NCBI GenBank assembly: GCA_965249775.1
Contig: OZ252253.1
Span: 4,464,001-4,528,000, forward strand
Direction of reading: 5' to 3'
Source: UBA822 sp965249775
GTDB taxonomy: Bacteria; Gemmatimonadota; Gemmatimonadetes; Longimicrobiales; Gaopeijiaceae
DNA length: 64,000 nucleotides
Below are positions 25,946 to 34,958 of this stretch, piece after piece. The notes beneath the pieces are model-generated. The model was not told the DNA's origin and ran no database searches. It saw nothing but the letters and a program-made list of their open reading frames with translations. Position 1 is the first letter of the stretch. Each line of letters opens with the position of its first letter. The position numbers were made by a program, and so were the translations under genes.

Positions 25946-26578
25946 ATGAGCGGGAATCTCAATGACTTTCGAGATCGGGTATACCCGATCATCGACCCGA
26001 TCACCCATTGGCTGGTGCGGAGAGGGGTACATCCCAATCTCATCACGACGAGCGGGTTCGCCGTTACCATCCTGGCTGGCTTCATGTATGGCATCGACCA
26101 TGTGCGCACCGCCGGGTTCTTGGTTCTTCTGGGTGGGGCCCACGATATCTTCGACGGTCGAGTCGCCCGGCTCAGTGGCCTCCAATCCAAGTTTGGCGCC
26201 TTCTACGATTCCGTGCTCGACCGGATCAGCGAGGTCACGATCTACATCGGGCTCATCTCGCTCTACAACCAGTACGAGATGTCACTCTTGAACATCGGCA
26301 TGATCTACATGATCGCGCTGGCCATGGCGGGCTCCCTCATGATCAGTTATTCCCGTGCCCGGGCCGAAACGCTCGGACTGGACTGCTCGGTTGGCCTCAT
26401 GCAGAGAGCGGAGCGGATTGTCCTTCTCGGGGTCGGATCCCTGATCTTCGGCCTGAGTTGGGATGGCCTTGTGCTCAGCGGCATCATCGTGATTTTTGCT
26501 GTCCTCACCAATACGACCGCAATCCAACGAATTCTATGGGTCCATAGGCAGGCGGCCGGTGTGCCGTTGGACGAGTAG
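25946..26578 (+). CDS. CDP-alcohol phosphatidyltransferase, possible inositol-lipid synthase
   Basis: The 210-residue membrane protein has the exact family motif D67-x2-D70-G71-x2-A74-R75-x8-G84-x3-D88-x3-D92 (HDIFDGRVARLSGLQ...FGAFYDSVLDR) and about six membrane helices. The family moves a phosphatidyl group from CDP-diacylglycerol to an alcohol acceptor. The next gene encodes inositol-3-phosphate synthase, so the acceptor may be inositol phosphate, giving a phosphatidylinositol-phosphate lipid. Glycerol phosphate or serine remain possible. Confidence 0.88.
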   Translation: MSGNLNDFRDRVYPIIDPITHWLVRRGVHPNLITTSGFAVTILAGFMYGIDHVRTAGFLVLLGGAHDIFDGRVARLSGLQSKFGAFYDSVLDRISEVTIYIGLISLYNQYEMSLLNIGMIYMIALAMAGSLMISYSRARAETLGLDCSVGLMQRAERIVLLGVGSLIFGLSWDGLVLSGIIVIFAVLTNTTAIQRILWVHRQAAGVPLDE

Positions 26579-26642
26579 AATGACCGGGTGCGCTTGACCT
26601 TTCGAAGTGATGGCAGTCGACGCGGGAACATTATTGGCCGCG

Positions 26643-26664
26643 TACCATACCACACGGTATGGTA
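26643..26664 (+). promoter_or_regulatory. Perfect 9-bp palindrome upstream of inositol-phosphate synthase
   Basis: TACCATACC-ACAC-GGTATGGTA is a perfect inverted repeat with a 4-base spacer, about 55 bases before the GTG start. Its AT-rich symmetric form looks like an operator or a leader hairpin; no T run follows. No regulator is assigned. Confidence 0.55.
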
Positions 26665-26718
26665 AGACCGTGGATAACACGGAACGTCGACTGAATGATT
26701 GCCCAAGGAGATAAAACT

Positions 26719-28032
26719 GTGAAAGAACGTCCCGAGATTCGCCCGGCGGAGGGACGCCTCGGCGTGCTGCTTCCCGGCATGGGTGCCGTCGCCACAACGA
26801 CCATTGCGGGCGTCTTGCTCGCGCGGAAGGGGCTGGCGTCACCCATCGGGAGTCTCACTCAGATGAACACGATTCGTCTGGGTCAGCGTACTGAAAACCG
26901 CACGCCGCTCATCAAGGACTTCATCGCATTGGCTGGGTTGGACGACATCGCATTCGGCGGCTGGGATCCGATCCCGGACAACGCCTACGAGAGTGCCGTG
27001 AACGCCGGTGTGCTGAGCGCCAAACATCTCGATCCCATCAGAGACGAGCTGTCGGCCATCGCTCCCATGCCCGCAGCATTCGACAAGGAGTACGTGACCC
27101 GGCTGGACGGACCCAACACGAAGACCGGGGCCAACAAACGGGAAATCGCCGAGGCGATCCGCGAGGATATCCGAAGCTTCAAGGAGGAGAACGATTGCGA
27201 CCGCCTGGTCATGGTCTGGTGCGGCTCGACGGAGATCTTCCTCCGCGCGGGACCGGCCCATGAGACCATGGAGTCCTTCGAGACCGCCATGGAGCAGAAC
27301 GATCCGTCGATCGCGCCGAGCATGCTGTACGCGTACGCCGCTTTGATGGAGGGCGTCCCCTACGCCAACGGAGCCCCCAATCTCTCGGCCGACTTCCCCG
27401 CGTTCGAAGACTACGCCAAAGAGAACGACCTTCCCATCGGCGGGAAGGACTTCAAGACCGGTCAGACCCTCATGAAGACCATCCTGGCCCCGGGGTTCAA
27501 GGCTCGCATGTTGGGTGTCAACGGCTGGTTCAGCACCAACATCCTAGGCAACCGTGACGGAGCCGTGCTGGATGATCCTGCAAGCTTCAAGACCAAGGAA
27601 GAGTCGAAGCTGGGCGTGATCGATCACATTCTTCAGCCGGAGCTCTATCCGGAGCTTTACGGGGACATCTATCACAAAGTCCGGATCAACTACTACCCGC
27701 CACGCGGAGACGACAAGGAGGGCTGGGACAATATCGACATCTTCGGCTGGCTGGGGTACAAGATGCAGATCAAGGTCGATTTCTTGTGCAAAGACTCGAT
27801 CCTCGCCGCCCCGATCGTGCTCGATTTGGCCCTGTTCATGGACCTTGCGGGACGCGCGGATTTGGGGGGAATCCAAGAATGGCTTTCGTTCTACTTCAAG
27901 AGTCCACAGTGCGCCCCGGGCCTTTATCCGGAACACGATCTCTTCATCCAGAACTGGAAGCTGAAGAACACGCTCCGGTGGCTCGCCGGTGAGGAGCAAA
28001 TCACGCATTTGGGCCGCGAGTACTACGAGTAG
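26719..28032 (+). CDS. Inositol-3-phosphate synthase
   Basis: The product has 437 residues from the GTG at 26719. It begins with a nucleotide-binding segment (GVLLPGMGAVATTTIAGVLL) and has the family regions FGGWDPIPDNAYE, VWCGSTEIF, YANGAPNLSADFPA, GGKDFKTGQTLMKT and WFSTNILGNRDG. It isomerises glucose-6-phosphate to inositol-3-phosphate with NAD. The GTG is preferred to the ATG at 26695 because AAGGAG (26705-26710) lies 8 bases before it. It pairs with the upstream CDP-alcohol transferase. The palindrome at 26643 may control it. Confidence 0.93.
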   Translation: MKERPEIRPAEGRLGVLLPGMGAVATTTIAGVLLARKGLASPIGSLTQMNTIRLGQRTENRTPLIKDFIALAGLDDIAFGGWDPIPDNAYESAVNAGVLSAKHLDPIRDELSAIAPMPAAFDKEYVTRLDGPNTKTGANKREIAEAIREDIRSFKEENDCDRLVMVWCGSTEIFLRAGPAHETMESFETAMEQNDPSIAPSMLYAYAALMEGVPYANGAPNLSADFPAFEDYAKENDLPIGGKDFKTGQTLMKTILAPGFKARMLGVNGWFSTNILGNRDGAVLDDPASFKTKEESKLGVIDHILQPELYPELYGDIYHKVRINYYPPRGDDKEGWDNIDIFGWLGYKMQIKVDFLCKDSILAAPIVLDLALFMDLAGRADLGGIQEWLSFYFKSPQCAPGLYPEHDLFIQNWKLKNTLRWLAGEEQITHLGREYYE

Positions 28033-28050
28033 AGGACGGAGCCTTCAGAC

Positions 28051-28722
28051 GTGACCGAGCGACCCGCAGAGAAGCCGAACCGGGGACGGTTCGTGGCTCT
28101 GGAGGGGGTCGAAGGGGCGGGCAAGAGTACGCAGGCCCGGATGTTGGGAGAGTGGCTGGAGTCTTGCGGAATCCCGTTCACGCTGACTCGGGAGCCTGGC
28201 GGTACCGACGTGGGAGAGGCGATCCGGCTCGTGGTCCAGGACCGGCCCGAGCTCTCGGTTCCGCCCAGGACCGAGCTCCTGCTCTATCTGGCCGCACGCG
28301 CAGCGTTCGTGCAGGAGGTCGCGCTGCCGGTCCTCGAGCGGGGCGAGCTCCTGATCACGGACCGCTTTTCCTTGTCGACCTACGCCTATCAAGGATATGG
28401 CCGTGGACTCGACCTCGAAGAGGTTCGCAGGATGGACCGATTCGCTTCTGGCGGATTGGTGCCCGACGTCTATATAGTCCTCGACTTGCCGGTCGAGGAG
28501 GGCAGGGCTCGCCAGAAAGCGGCGGGTAAGAGAGAGGATCGACTCGAGAGTTCCGGCGAGGGGTTTCTGGAAGCGGTCGCGAGGGGCTATCGTGAGCTCG
28601 CACGTACGGACGAGAGCGTCCGGCTGGTAGACGCGCGTGGAACGCCACTCGAAGTCCACACGAGAGTGTGTGAAGTCTTGCGCCAAGAGCTTCCGGAAAC
28701 TTTCGTTAATGGAGAGGATTAG
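28051..28722 (+). CDS. tmk: Thymidylate kinase
   Basis: The 223-residue protein has the P-loop EGVEGAGKST (about residues 18-27), the LTREPGGTDVGEAIR segment, the DR motif ITDRFSLSTYAYQGYGRG and a lid RQKAAGKREDRLE. It phosphorylates dTMP to dTDP. GTG start, 18 bases after the inositol-phosphate synthase stop. Length and motifs are complete. Confidence 0.95.
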   Translation: MTERPAEKPNRGRFVALEGVEGAGKSTQARMLGEWLESCGIPFTLTREPGGTDVGEAIRLVVQDRPELSVPPRTELLLYLAARAAFVQEVALPVLERGELLITDRFSLSTYAYQGYGRGLDLEEVRRMDRFASGGLVPDVYIVLDLPVEEGRARQKAAGKREDRLESSGEGFLEAVARGYRELARTDESVRLVDARGTPLEVHTRVCEVLRQELPETFVNGED

Positions 28723-28785
28723 TTCTTTTGGTAGGTGCTTGTAGGTGGGCCGAGTGGGTCAACGGATGATGAAACGGATTGAGCG

Positions 28786-30483
28786 ATGGTCGAAAACGAT
28801 GGCATGAGGGGTACTCGGTCGATTTGGGGACCGCTGGTCGTGCTTGTGGTCGCTCTAATCACCGGAGGTTGGTTTCTCCAGCGCGGAGTCGCGCAGGAGG
28901 CCAACGTTTATCTCCAGGCCAGGCTATTCCAAGAAGTTCTGGACCACGTCTCGGATCAGTTCGTGGATCCGATCGACCGATCCGCGCTCGTCGAGTCAGC
29001 CATCTCGGGCGTTCTCGGAGAGTTGAATGACCCTCATAGTTCCTTTATCGACGCCGAAACGTGGGAGGGATTCCGGTTTCGGAGCGGGGCGGACGCAGAC
29101 TACGGGGGCGTCGGGCTCGAGATTCTGAAACGCGACGGATGGGTCACCGTGGTCACGCCGATCCCGGGGGGACCGGCGGTGCGGGCGGGGATACGGGCCG
29201 GTGACCGGGTCATAGAGGTAGAAGGCGCGTCGGCAGAGGACTGGGAGACCGACCAAGCAGCGAATCTCCTGAGGGGGACTCCCGGGACGGACGTGTCTCT
29301 GCTCATCGATCGCCCGGGTGTGGACGACCCGATTCCGTTCACGTTGACCCGCGCGGTGATCGAGCTTCTCTCCGTGCCGTTTGCCACGATGGTGGACGAA
29401 GGTGTCGGGTACATCCCGCTCAACGTCTTCAGTGAGACCTCCGGGAGTGAGGTGCGCGGTGCCATCGAGCGTCTCCAGGAGGAAGGGCTGACGTCCCTCA
29501 TATTGGACCTACGGGGCAACCCCGGGGGGCTGCTCGAGGAAGGTGTAGGTGTGTCGGACCTGTTCCTCGCCGCCGGATCCCCGATCCTCGAGACGCGAGG
29601 GCGAGCCGCGGGGCAGAACCAGGAATTCGGAGCCGTGGACGACGAGATGGTCCCCGGGCTTCCGGTGGTGGTCCTCGTGAACGAGAGGAGCGCAAGCGCT
29701 TCCGAAATCGTCGCTGGCGCGCTCCAGGATCACGACCGCGCCGTTGTCTTAGGGAGCCGGACTTACGGAAAGGGCTCGGTACAGACGCTCTTCAGGCTCA
29801 GCGGCGGGAACATCCTCAGGCTCACGACGGCACGCTGGTACACTCCGGTGGGACGATCCATTCAGATCGTCCGGGATGAGTCGACTGAAGACGGTGCTGG
29901 GCAGAGCGTGGCGCTGGGACTCGGCGGGGACCCGGTCCTCAAAGAGGCCACCGAGGAACAGCCGACCGTGGAGTCCTTCGGTGGGCGAACGCTATATAGT
30001 GGGGGCGGCATCACGCCTGACCTCGTTGTGCTGCCCGACACGCTGTCGGCCCGTGAACAGGCGGCGGTCCAGCGCCTCTTCAGATCGGCGAACGTATTCG
30101 TCCCCGCTACGTTCAACCACGCCGTCTCCTACGTACAGGATCACCCAAATCTGGAGCCCGGGTTCGCGCTTGGTGCAGCAGATCTGGATAGCTTCTATCG
30201 GACGCTCATTGATGAGCACGACGTGGAGCTCGACGAATCGGATTTCACGGACGCCGTGCGTTACGTGACGATCCAGCTCGAACGCGAGATCGCTCTCCAG
30301 GCGTGGGGTAAAGAGGGTGCGTTTCTCCACACCCGAGGCGTCGACGGGCAGCTCACCGATGCGATCGAGATCTTGAAGCAAGCGGATACCCCCGAGGCCC
30401 TTTTCGACTTGGCAGGTGCCGCGGGACCCCAGACCACGACGGGTGTGGGTGCATCCGCTGCCGGCGCCCCAGGCCTGAACTGA
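28786..30483 (+). CDS. S41-family C-terminal processing peptidase
   Basis: The 565-residue protein has an N-terminal signal or anchor helix (PLVVLVVALITGGWFL), an N-terminal helical cap, a PDZ domain (YGGVGLEILKRDGWVTVV; AGIRAGDRVIEVEG) and the tail-specific protease core. Ser304 in RSASASEI and Lys329 in YGKGSVQT are 25 residues apart, as in known C-terminal processing proteases. It cleaves C-terminal ends of periplasmic proteins. About 120 extra residues follow the core and hold no recognised domain. The true start may be ATG 28804. Confidence 0.93.
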   Translation: MVENDGMRGTRSIWGPLVVLVVALITGGWFLQRGVAQEANVYLQARLFQEVLDHVSDQFVDPIDRSALVESAISGVLGELNDPHSSFIDAETWEGFRFRSGADADYGGVGLEILKRDGWVTVVTPIPGGPAVRAGIRAGDRVIEVEGASAEDWETDQAANLLRGTPGTDVSLLIDRPGVDDPIPFTLTRAVIELLSVPFATMVDEGVGYIPLNVFSETSGSEVRGAIERLQEEGLTSLILDLRGNPGGLLEEGVGVSDLFLAAGSPILETRGRAAGQNQEFGAVDDEMVPGLPVVVLVNERSASASEIVAGALQDHDRAVVLGSRTYGKGSVQTLFRLSGGNILRLTTARWYTPVGRSIQIVRDESTEDGAGQSVALGLGGDPVLKEATEEQPTVESFGGRTLYSGGGITPDLVVLPDTLSAREQAAVQRLFRSANVFVPATFNHAVSYVQDHPNLEPGFALGAADLDSFYRTLIDEHDVELDESDFTDAVRYVTIQLEREIALQAWGKEGAFLHTRGVDGQLTDAIEILKQADTPEALFDLAGAAGPQTTTGVGASAAGAPGLN

Positions 30484-30549
30484 CCCAAGGAACCCTTCGG
30501 CTGCCCCGGCGCATCCGATAGTGTTCCGTGACGTCCGACGGGTACGGCG

Positions 30550-31533
30550 ATGAGTTGCGTGATCGTCGAGCGGGCGGGGCTGGTCGAGTCCGCCCATCGG
30601 GTGCATGTCGCGGTCGTGGACTCCCGTGGACGTCTGATCGCCAGCGTGGGAGACGCCGAGCGGGTCGTGTTCCATCGGTCTGCCGCCAAGCCCTTTCAGG
30701 CCGTCCCCCTCGTCGACGATCAGGTGGTCGAACGGCTGGGGTTGATTACGGAGGAGTTGGCCTTGTGTTGCTCGTCCCACAGCGGCGAACCGGAGCACGA
30801 GTCCTTGGCCCACTCGATCCTGTCGAAGGCGGGCCTCGATGAGAGTGATCTGGAATGCGGTCCCCATCTTCCCCTGGACGATGCGGCTGCCCAGACACTG
30901 CTTCGGGCGGGGACGTCACCCAGCTCCATCCACAACAACTGTTCGGGAAAACATGCCGGGATGTTGGTGTTGGCAGTCGCCCATGGCTGGCCGACGCGCG
31001 GGTACATCCGTCGAGAACACCCCGTTCAGGTGCGCATGGTCACTGAAATGGGTCGGTGGACGGATCTCCAGGAGGGCGAAATCGGGCTCGGACAGGATGG
31101 GTGCGGGGTCGTCGCCTTCGCCACACCGCTCGTCCGGTTGGCAGGCGGTTTCGCGAAGCTCGGGGGAGCAGACGGGCCTCCGAGGCGGATTGTGTCCGCC
31201 ATATGTGCTCACCCGTTTCTGGTAGCCGGGAAGGGCCGATTCGGCACCGCCCTGGGGCAAGCAGCGGGAGAACGGCTCTTCGGGAAGGTCGGGGCGGAGG
31301 GTGTCTTCGCGGTCGGCGCCACCGACGGAAGCTTTGGAATGGCGGTCAAGGTGGAGGACGGTGGAAAACGAGCCACTGCGGTCGCGGTACTGCACGTGCT
31401 CGACCGATTGGGAGTGCTCGACGGCATCGAGAGTGAACCGTTGAACGTGTTTCGCCGCCCAAGCGTCACGAATACGCTCGGCGAAGAGGTGGGAGTCATC
31501 CGAGCGGATTTTCGACTGGAGAGGCACGGGTGA
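30550..31533 (+). CDS. Asparaginase II family protein (L-asparaginase)
   Basis: The 327-residue protein matches the rhizobial-type asparaginase family (class unrelated to AnsA/AnsB): FHRSAAKPFQAVPLV, ALCCSSHSGEPEH, NNCSGKHAGML, GQDGCGVVAFATPL and GKGRFGT with Ser/Lys/Cys residues typical of the active site (SxxK in RSAAKP). It would hydrolyse L-asparagine. The GTG/ATG region is short after ctpA, and the stop overlaps obg. No Asn transporter is nearby. Confidence 0.88.
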   Translation: MSCVIVERAGLVESAHRVHVAVVDSRGRLIASVGDAERVVFHRSAAKPFQAVPLVDDQVVERLGLITEELALCCSSHSGEPEHESLAHSILSKAGLDESDLECGPHLPLDDAAAQTLLRAGTSPSSIHNNCSGKHAGMLVLAVAHGWPTRGYIRREHPVQVRMVTEMGRWTDLQEGEIGLGQDGCGVVAFATPLVRLAGGFAKLGGADGPPRRIVSAICAHPFLVAGKGRFGTALGQAAGERLFGKVGAEGVFAVGATDGSFGMAVKVEDGGKRATAVAVLHVLDRLGVLDGIESEPLNVFRRPSVTNTLGEEVGVIRADFRLERHG

Positions 31534-32564
31534 TCTTCGTTGATCGTGTGGTCATCAACGTGTACGGCGGAGCCGGGGGCGCCGGCTCCGAAGCGTATCG
31601 CAGGGAGAAGGGTGTGCCGCGCGGCGGCCCCGCCGGCGGGGACGGCGGGAACGGGGGAAGCGTGGTCATGGTCGCCGACGCTCAACTTTCGACCCTCCTG
31701 GACCTCCGCTACCGCCAGCACCACCGGGCCGAGCGCGGCCTGCATGGCTCGGGGAAAAACAAGACCGGCAGGAGCGGAGAGGATCTGATCGTTTCCGTGC
31801 CCTCGGGTACCGTGGTCAAGAACGCCGATACTCATGAGGTTCTCGGAGAACTACTCGCGTCCGGCGACCGTTTGGTGGTCGCCCAAGGGGGGCGGGGTGG
31901 ACGTGGGAACACGCACTTCGCGACGTCAACGAATCAGACCCCGATCCGGTGGGAGCCCGGGCGGCCCGGCGAGGAGCGGCGGGTGGAGGTCGAGCTCAAG
32001 TTGATCGCCGACGTAGGCCTCGTCGGCGAGCCCAACGCCGGCAAGTCGACCTTTCTGGCGGCCGTATCGAAGGCGCGTCCGAAGGTGGCCGACTATCCGT
32101 TCACGACGCTTGCTCCGAACCTGGGGATCGTTGAGCTGCCTGACTTCCGCACCTTCGCGGTGGCGGACATTCCCGGCATTGTGGAGGGCGCGCATGAGGG
32201 CAAGGGGCTGGGCCTTCAGTTTCTCCGCCATATCGAGCGGACGCGCACGCTGGCCCTGATGGTTCCCGTCGACGCGGAAGACCCCGGGCAGGTCTACCGG
32301 GAGTTGCGGGAAGAGCTTTCCTCCTACTCGGACGAGCTGGGGGCGAAGCCGCACTGCTTGGTTCTGACCAAGTGCGATCTTCTCGGGCCTGAGGAGGATC
32401 CTCCGGAGTTGGACGCATCAGAGGCGTGGGGGGTCTTCCCCGTGTCCTCGGTTGCGCGGACGGGTATCCCCGCCCTCCTGGAGGCTCTGTGGCTGCGGCT
32501 TCGAGAGGTCATCGACCGAGAGGCCGCCAGTGAATCCGCCGGTGCGGGAGACGAGGATTGGTGA
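31530..32564 (+). CDS. obg: GTPase Obg (CgtA)
   Basis: The 344-residue protein has the glycine-rich OBG fold (FVDRVVINVYGGAGGAGSEA; RGGPAGGDGGNGGSV) and the GTPase domain. That domain has GEPNAGKST at about residue 166, DIPGIVEGAHEGKGLG and TKCD. It binds the large ribosomal subunit and links assembly to growth state. It overlaps the asparaginase stop by ATGA-like spacing and the dprA start. The C-terminal OCT extension is absent, as in many lineages. Confidence 0.95.
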   Translation: MIFVDRVVINVYGGAGGAGSEAYRREKGVPRGGPAGGDGGNGGSVVMVADAQLSTLLDLRYRQHHRAERGLHGSGKNKTGRSGEDLIVSVPSGTVVKNADTHEVLGELLASGDRLVVAQGGRGGRGNTHFATSTNQTPIRWEPGRPGEERRVEVELKLIADVGLVGEPNAGKSTFLAAVSKARPKVADYPFTTLAPNLGIVELPDFRTFAVADIPGIVEGAHEGKGLGLQFLRHIERTRTLALMVPVDAEDPGQVYRELREELSSYSDELGAKPHCLVLTKCDLLGPEEDPPELDASEAWGVFPVSSVARTGIPALLEALWLRLREVIDREAASESAGAGDEDW

Positions 32565-33706
32565 GCTCCCTGAGCGAGAGCTCTTCGGAGCGAGCTCGTG
32601 AGATCGAGTCGGTCTTACGCCTCGGCTGTGTGCCTGGGGTGGGCACGCGGGGCCTCTGGCGGATACTCGAGCGATTCGGATCCGGCCGGCGGGCACTTGG
32701 TGCCCGCCCGGAGGAACTGGACGCGGCAGCGAGAATGGCGTGCAGCGACGCACTAGCATCGCCCGACCTCGATAGTCGAGTGCGCGAGGGCTTGGAGCGT
32801 TGTCGCACGCCCGAAATCGAGATCCTTCTGTGGTCGGATGAGGAGTACCCGGAGAGGCTGTCCCATCTCGTCGACCCGCCGCCCGTATTGTTCGCCCGTG
32901 GGCGGCTTGAGCTGCTCTCGAGGCCTGCCGTGACCATCGTCGGATCTCGTCGCTCCACGGCGTACGGACGCCGAAGTGCGGAGGCCCTGGCGGCCCATAT
33001 GACGCTTCGGGGGATCACGGTCGTGAGTGGCTTGGCACTCGGCATCGACGGCGCGTCTCACCGGGGTGCTTTGGAGGCGGGCGGAGACACGATTGCGGTG
33101 CTCGGCTCCGGTGTCGACTTGATCCAGCCGGCCTCCCATCGTCGACTCGGCGAGCGCGTTGCCCGAGACGGGCTTCTCCTCTCGGAGTTCCTGCCCGGAG
33201 AACCGGCTCGGGCGCACCACTTTCCCCGGAGGAACAGGATTCTGGCTGCGTTGGGCGGTGCGGTCGTGGTGGTCGAAGCGGCCGAGAGGAGTGGCGCCTT
33301 TATTACGGTAGAGCATGCCCTCGATCTGGGGCGTGACGTATACGTGGTTCCGGGCGCGATTGACGCCCCGCAGAGTCGTGGATGTAACCTGTTGATCCGC
33401 CAAGGAGCACAGGTGATTACCTCGCCCGAGGAGTTCGGACGGGACCTCGGCTTGGTATGTGGCTCATCGGGGGAGTTCCGGGCGGAATCGAGGACTGCCT
33501 CGGCGGTCCGGGATGGGGTGCCGGCCGGTCTCGATGACGAGACGCGTAGCGTTTGGCTCGCCCTGAGCGAGCGGCCGCTCGGGATCGATGACGTCGCATC
33601 GGGCGCGGATCTGCAGTCGGCACGCGTGCTCGCGGCGCTCACGGTCCTCCAGCTTACAGGACTCGTCGTGCAGGAGTCCGGAATGCGATTTCGGCGGGCG
33701 TCCTGA
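32558..33706 (+). CDS. dprA: DNA-processing protein DprA
   Basis: The 382-residue product has an N-terminal helix-hairpin region (GCVPGVGTRGLWRILERFGS). Its DprA Rossmann core contains VTIVGSRRSTAYGRRSAEAL, VVSGLALGIDGASHRGAL, GSGVDLIQPASH and FPRRNRILAALGGAVVVVEA, and a winged-helix-like tail follows. DprA loads RecA onto incoming single-stranded DNA during transformation. The TTG/GTG start at 32558/32561 overlaps obg. Other competence genes are not in the window. Confidence 0.95.
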   Translation: MVSSLSESSSERAREIESVLRLGCVPGVGTRGLWRILERFGSGRRALGARPEELDAAARMACSDALASPDLDSRVREGLERCRTPEIEILLWSDEEYPERLSHLVDPPPVLFARGRLELLSRPAVTIVGSRRSTAYGRRSAEALAAHMTLRGITVVSGLALGIDGASHRGALEAGGDTIAVLGSGVDLIQPASHRRLGERVARDGLLLSEFLPGEPARAHHFPRRNRILAALGGAVVVVEAAERSGAFITVEHALDLGRDVYVVPGAIDAPQSRGCNLLIRQGAQVITSPEEFGRDLGLVCGSSGEFRAESRTASAVRDGVPAGLDDETRSVWLALSERPLGIDDVASGADLQSARVLAALTVLQLTGLVVQESGMRFRRAS

Positions 33707-34926
33707 TGAATCCGTCCGTGTCTGATGCGGTCCGGGTCCTCGAGCCTCCTCCTGAGCCCGGCGCCATCCGATCGGTCTACGTGCATGCTCCGTTCTGTGC
33801 CCGCCGGTGCTTCTACTGTGATTTCGCCGTGACAGTCGCGTCGGCGGATCGCGACGCATGGCTGAGCGCCCTGAGGGCGGAGACCCGCGCCTTGGAGAAG
33901 GAGGGGGCGTTTCTCCTGGACGAGACGCTCAATACGCTATACGTCGGCGGGGGAACCCCCTCGCTCCTCGGGGCGCCCGCCATGGAGGGACTCGGGAGGG
34001 TACTTGGGGAGAAGCGGCTTCGGCACTCCGACCTCGAGTGGACCGCCGAGGCGAACCCGGAGAGCTTTACGCGTGAGGTGGCCACCGGCTGGCGGCGCGC
34101 CGGCGTCAACCGGATCAGCCTTGGGATCCAGAGCTTTCACGCGCCGTCACTGCGGTGGATGGGACGGTTGCACGGAGCCGACGGAGCCCGCGATGCGGTC
34201 CGGATCGGAAGGGCGGCGGGCTTTACCAATCTCAGCGTCGATCTGATCTTCGGCCTGCCGGCCCATCTGGAGCGGGATTGGGTGTGCGACCTGGACCAAA
34301 CGCTTTCCCTCGATCCCGATCATGTGAGCTTGTACGGCCTGAGCGCCGAGCCAGCCACACCTCTGGGTCGCGCTGTGGGGGAGGGTCGTGAGACCCTTGC
34401 CTCCGAGGGACGGTATGAGCAGCAGTACCTTCAGGCCGTGGAAAGGCTGGCGGCGGCCGGATACGAGGCGTACGAGGTATCCAACTTTGCTCGGCCGGGA
34501 TTTGCGTCGCGGCACAACTCGGTCTACTGGTCGGGGGAACCGTACATGGGGTTGGGCAACGGCGCACACAGCTACCGGCATCCGGTTCGAAGATGGAACC
34601 TTCGAGACTGGGGCGCCTACCGTGCCCGAGTCGAAGGCTCGGGCACGGGCGCCTACCGGGCTGGAGCCGAGGGCCCCGGCCTGCCCGTGGACGACGACGA
34701 GGAACTCGATGTGGGCAAGGTCCGACTGGAGCGTATTTGGCTGGGACTGAGAACCAGGCGGGGGATCTCTCTGCGAGATCTGCCCGCTTCGGCGAGGGAC
34801 CTGGCGCAGCGTTGGGAGGAGAGTGCTCTGGCTGCGGTGGAAGAGAGTGTGGTGCGTCTGACGCCAAAGGGATGGCTGGTCATGGATCGCCTCACCGTCC
34901 AACTGGATAGGGACCTGGAAGGGTGA
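33706..34926 (+). CDS. hemW: Radical-SAM heme chaperone HemW-like protein
   Basis: The 406-residue protein has Cys31, Cys35 and Cys38 in the CARRCFYCDF cluster motif, preceded by YVHAPF, then YVGGGTPSLL, EANPESFT, RISLGIQSFH and NLSVDLIFGLP. The fourth-cysteine position of true coproporphyrinogen dehydrogenase HemN is absent, so HemW (heme chaperone) is the better name. An internal repeat YRARVEGSGTGAYRAGAEG sits near residue 310. The ATG overlaps the dprA stop. Confidence 0.92.
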   Translation: MNPSVSDAVRVLEPPPEPGAIRSVYVHAPFCARRCFYCDFAVTVASADRDAWLSALRAETRALEKEGAFLLDETLNTLYVGGGTPSLLGAPAMEGLGRVLGEKRLRHSDLEWTAEANPESFTREVATGWRRAGVNRISLGIQSFHAPSLRWMGRLHGADGARDAVRIGRAAGFTNLSVDLIFGLPAHLERDWVCDLDQTLSLDPDHVSLYGLSAEPATPLGRAVGEGRETLASEGRYEQQYLQAVERLAAAGYEAYEVSNFARPGFASRHNSVYWSGEPYMGLGNGAHSYRHPVRRWNLRDWGAYRARVEGSGTGAYRAGAEGPGLPVDDDEELDVGKVRLERIWLGLRTRRGISLRDLPASARDLAQRWEESALAAVEESVVRLTPKGWLVMDRLTVQLDRDLEG

Positions 34927-34958
34927 CTTCTTGAGATCGTTTCTCGATATTTTTAGAC

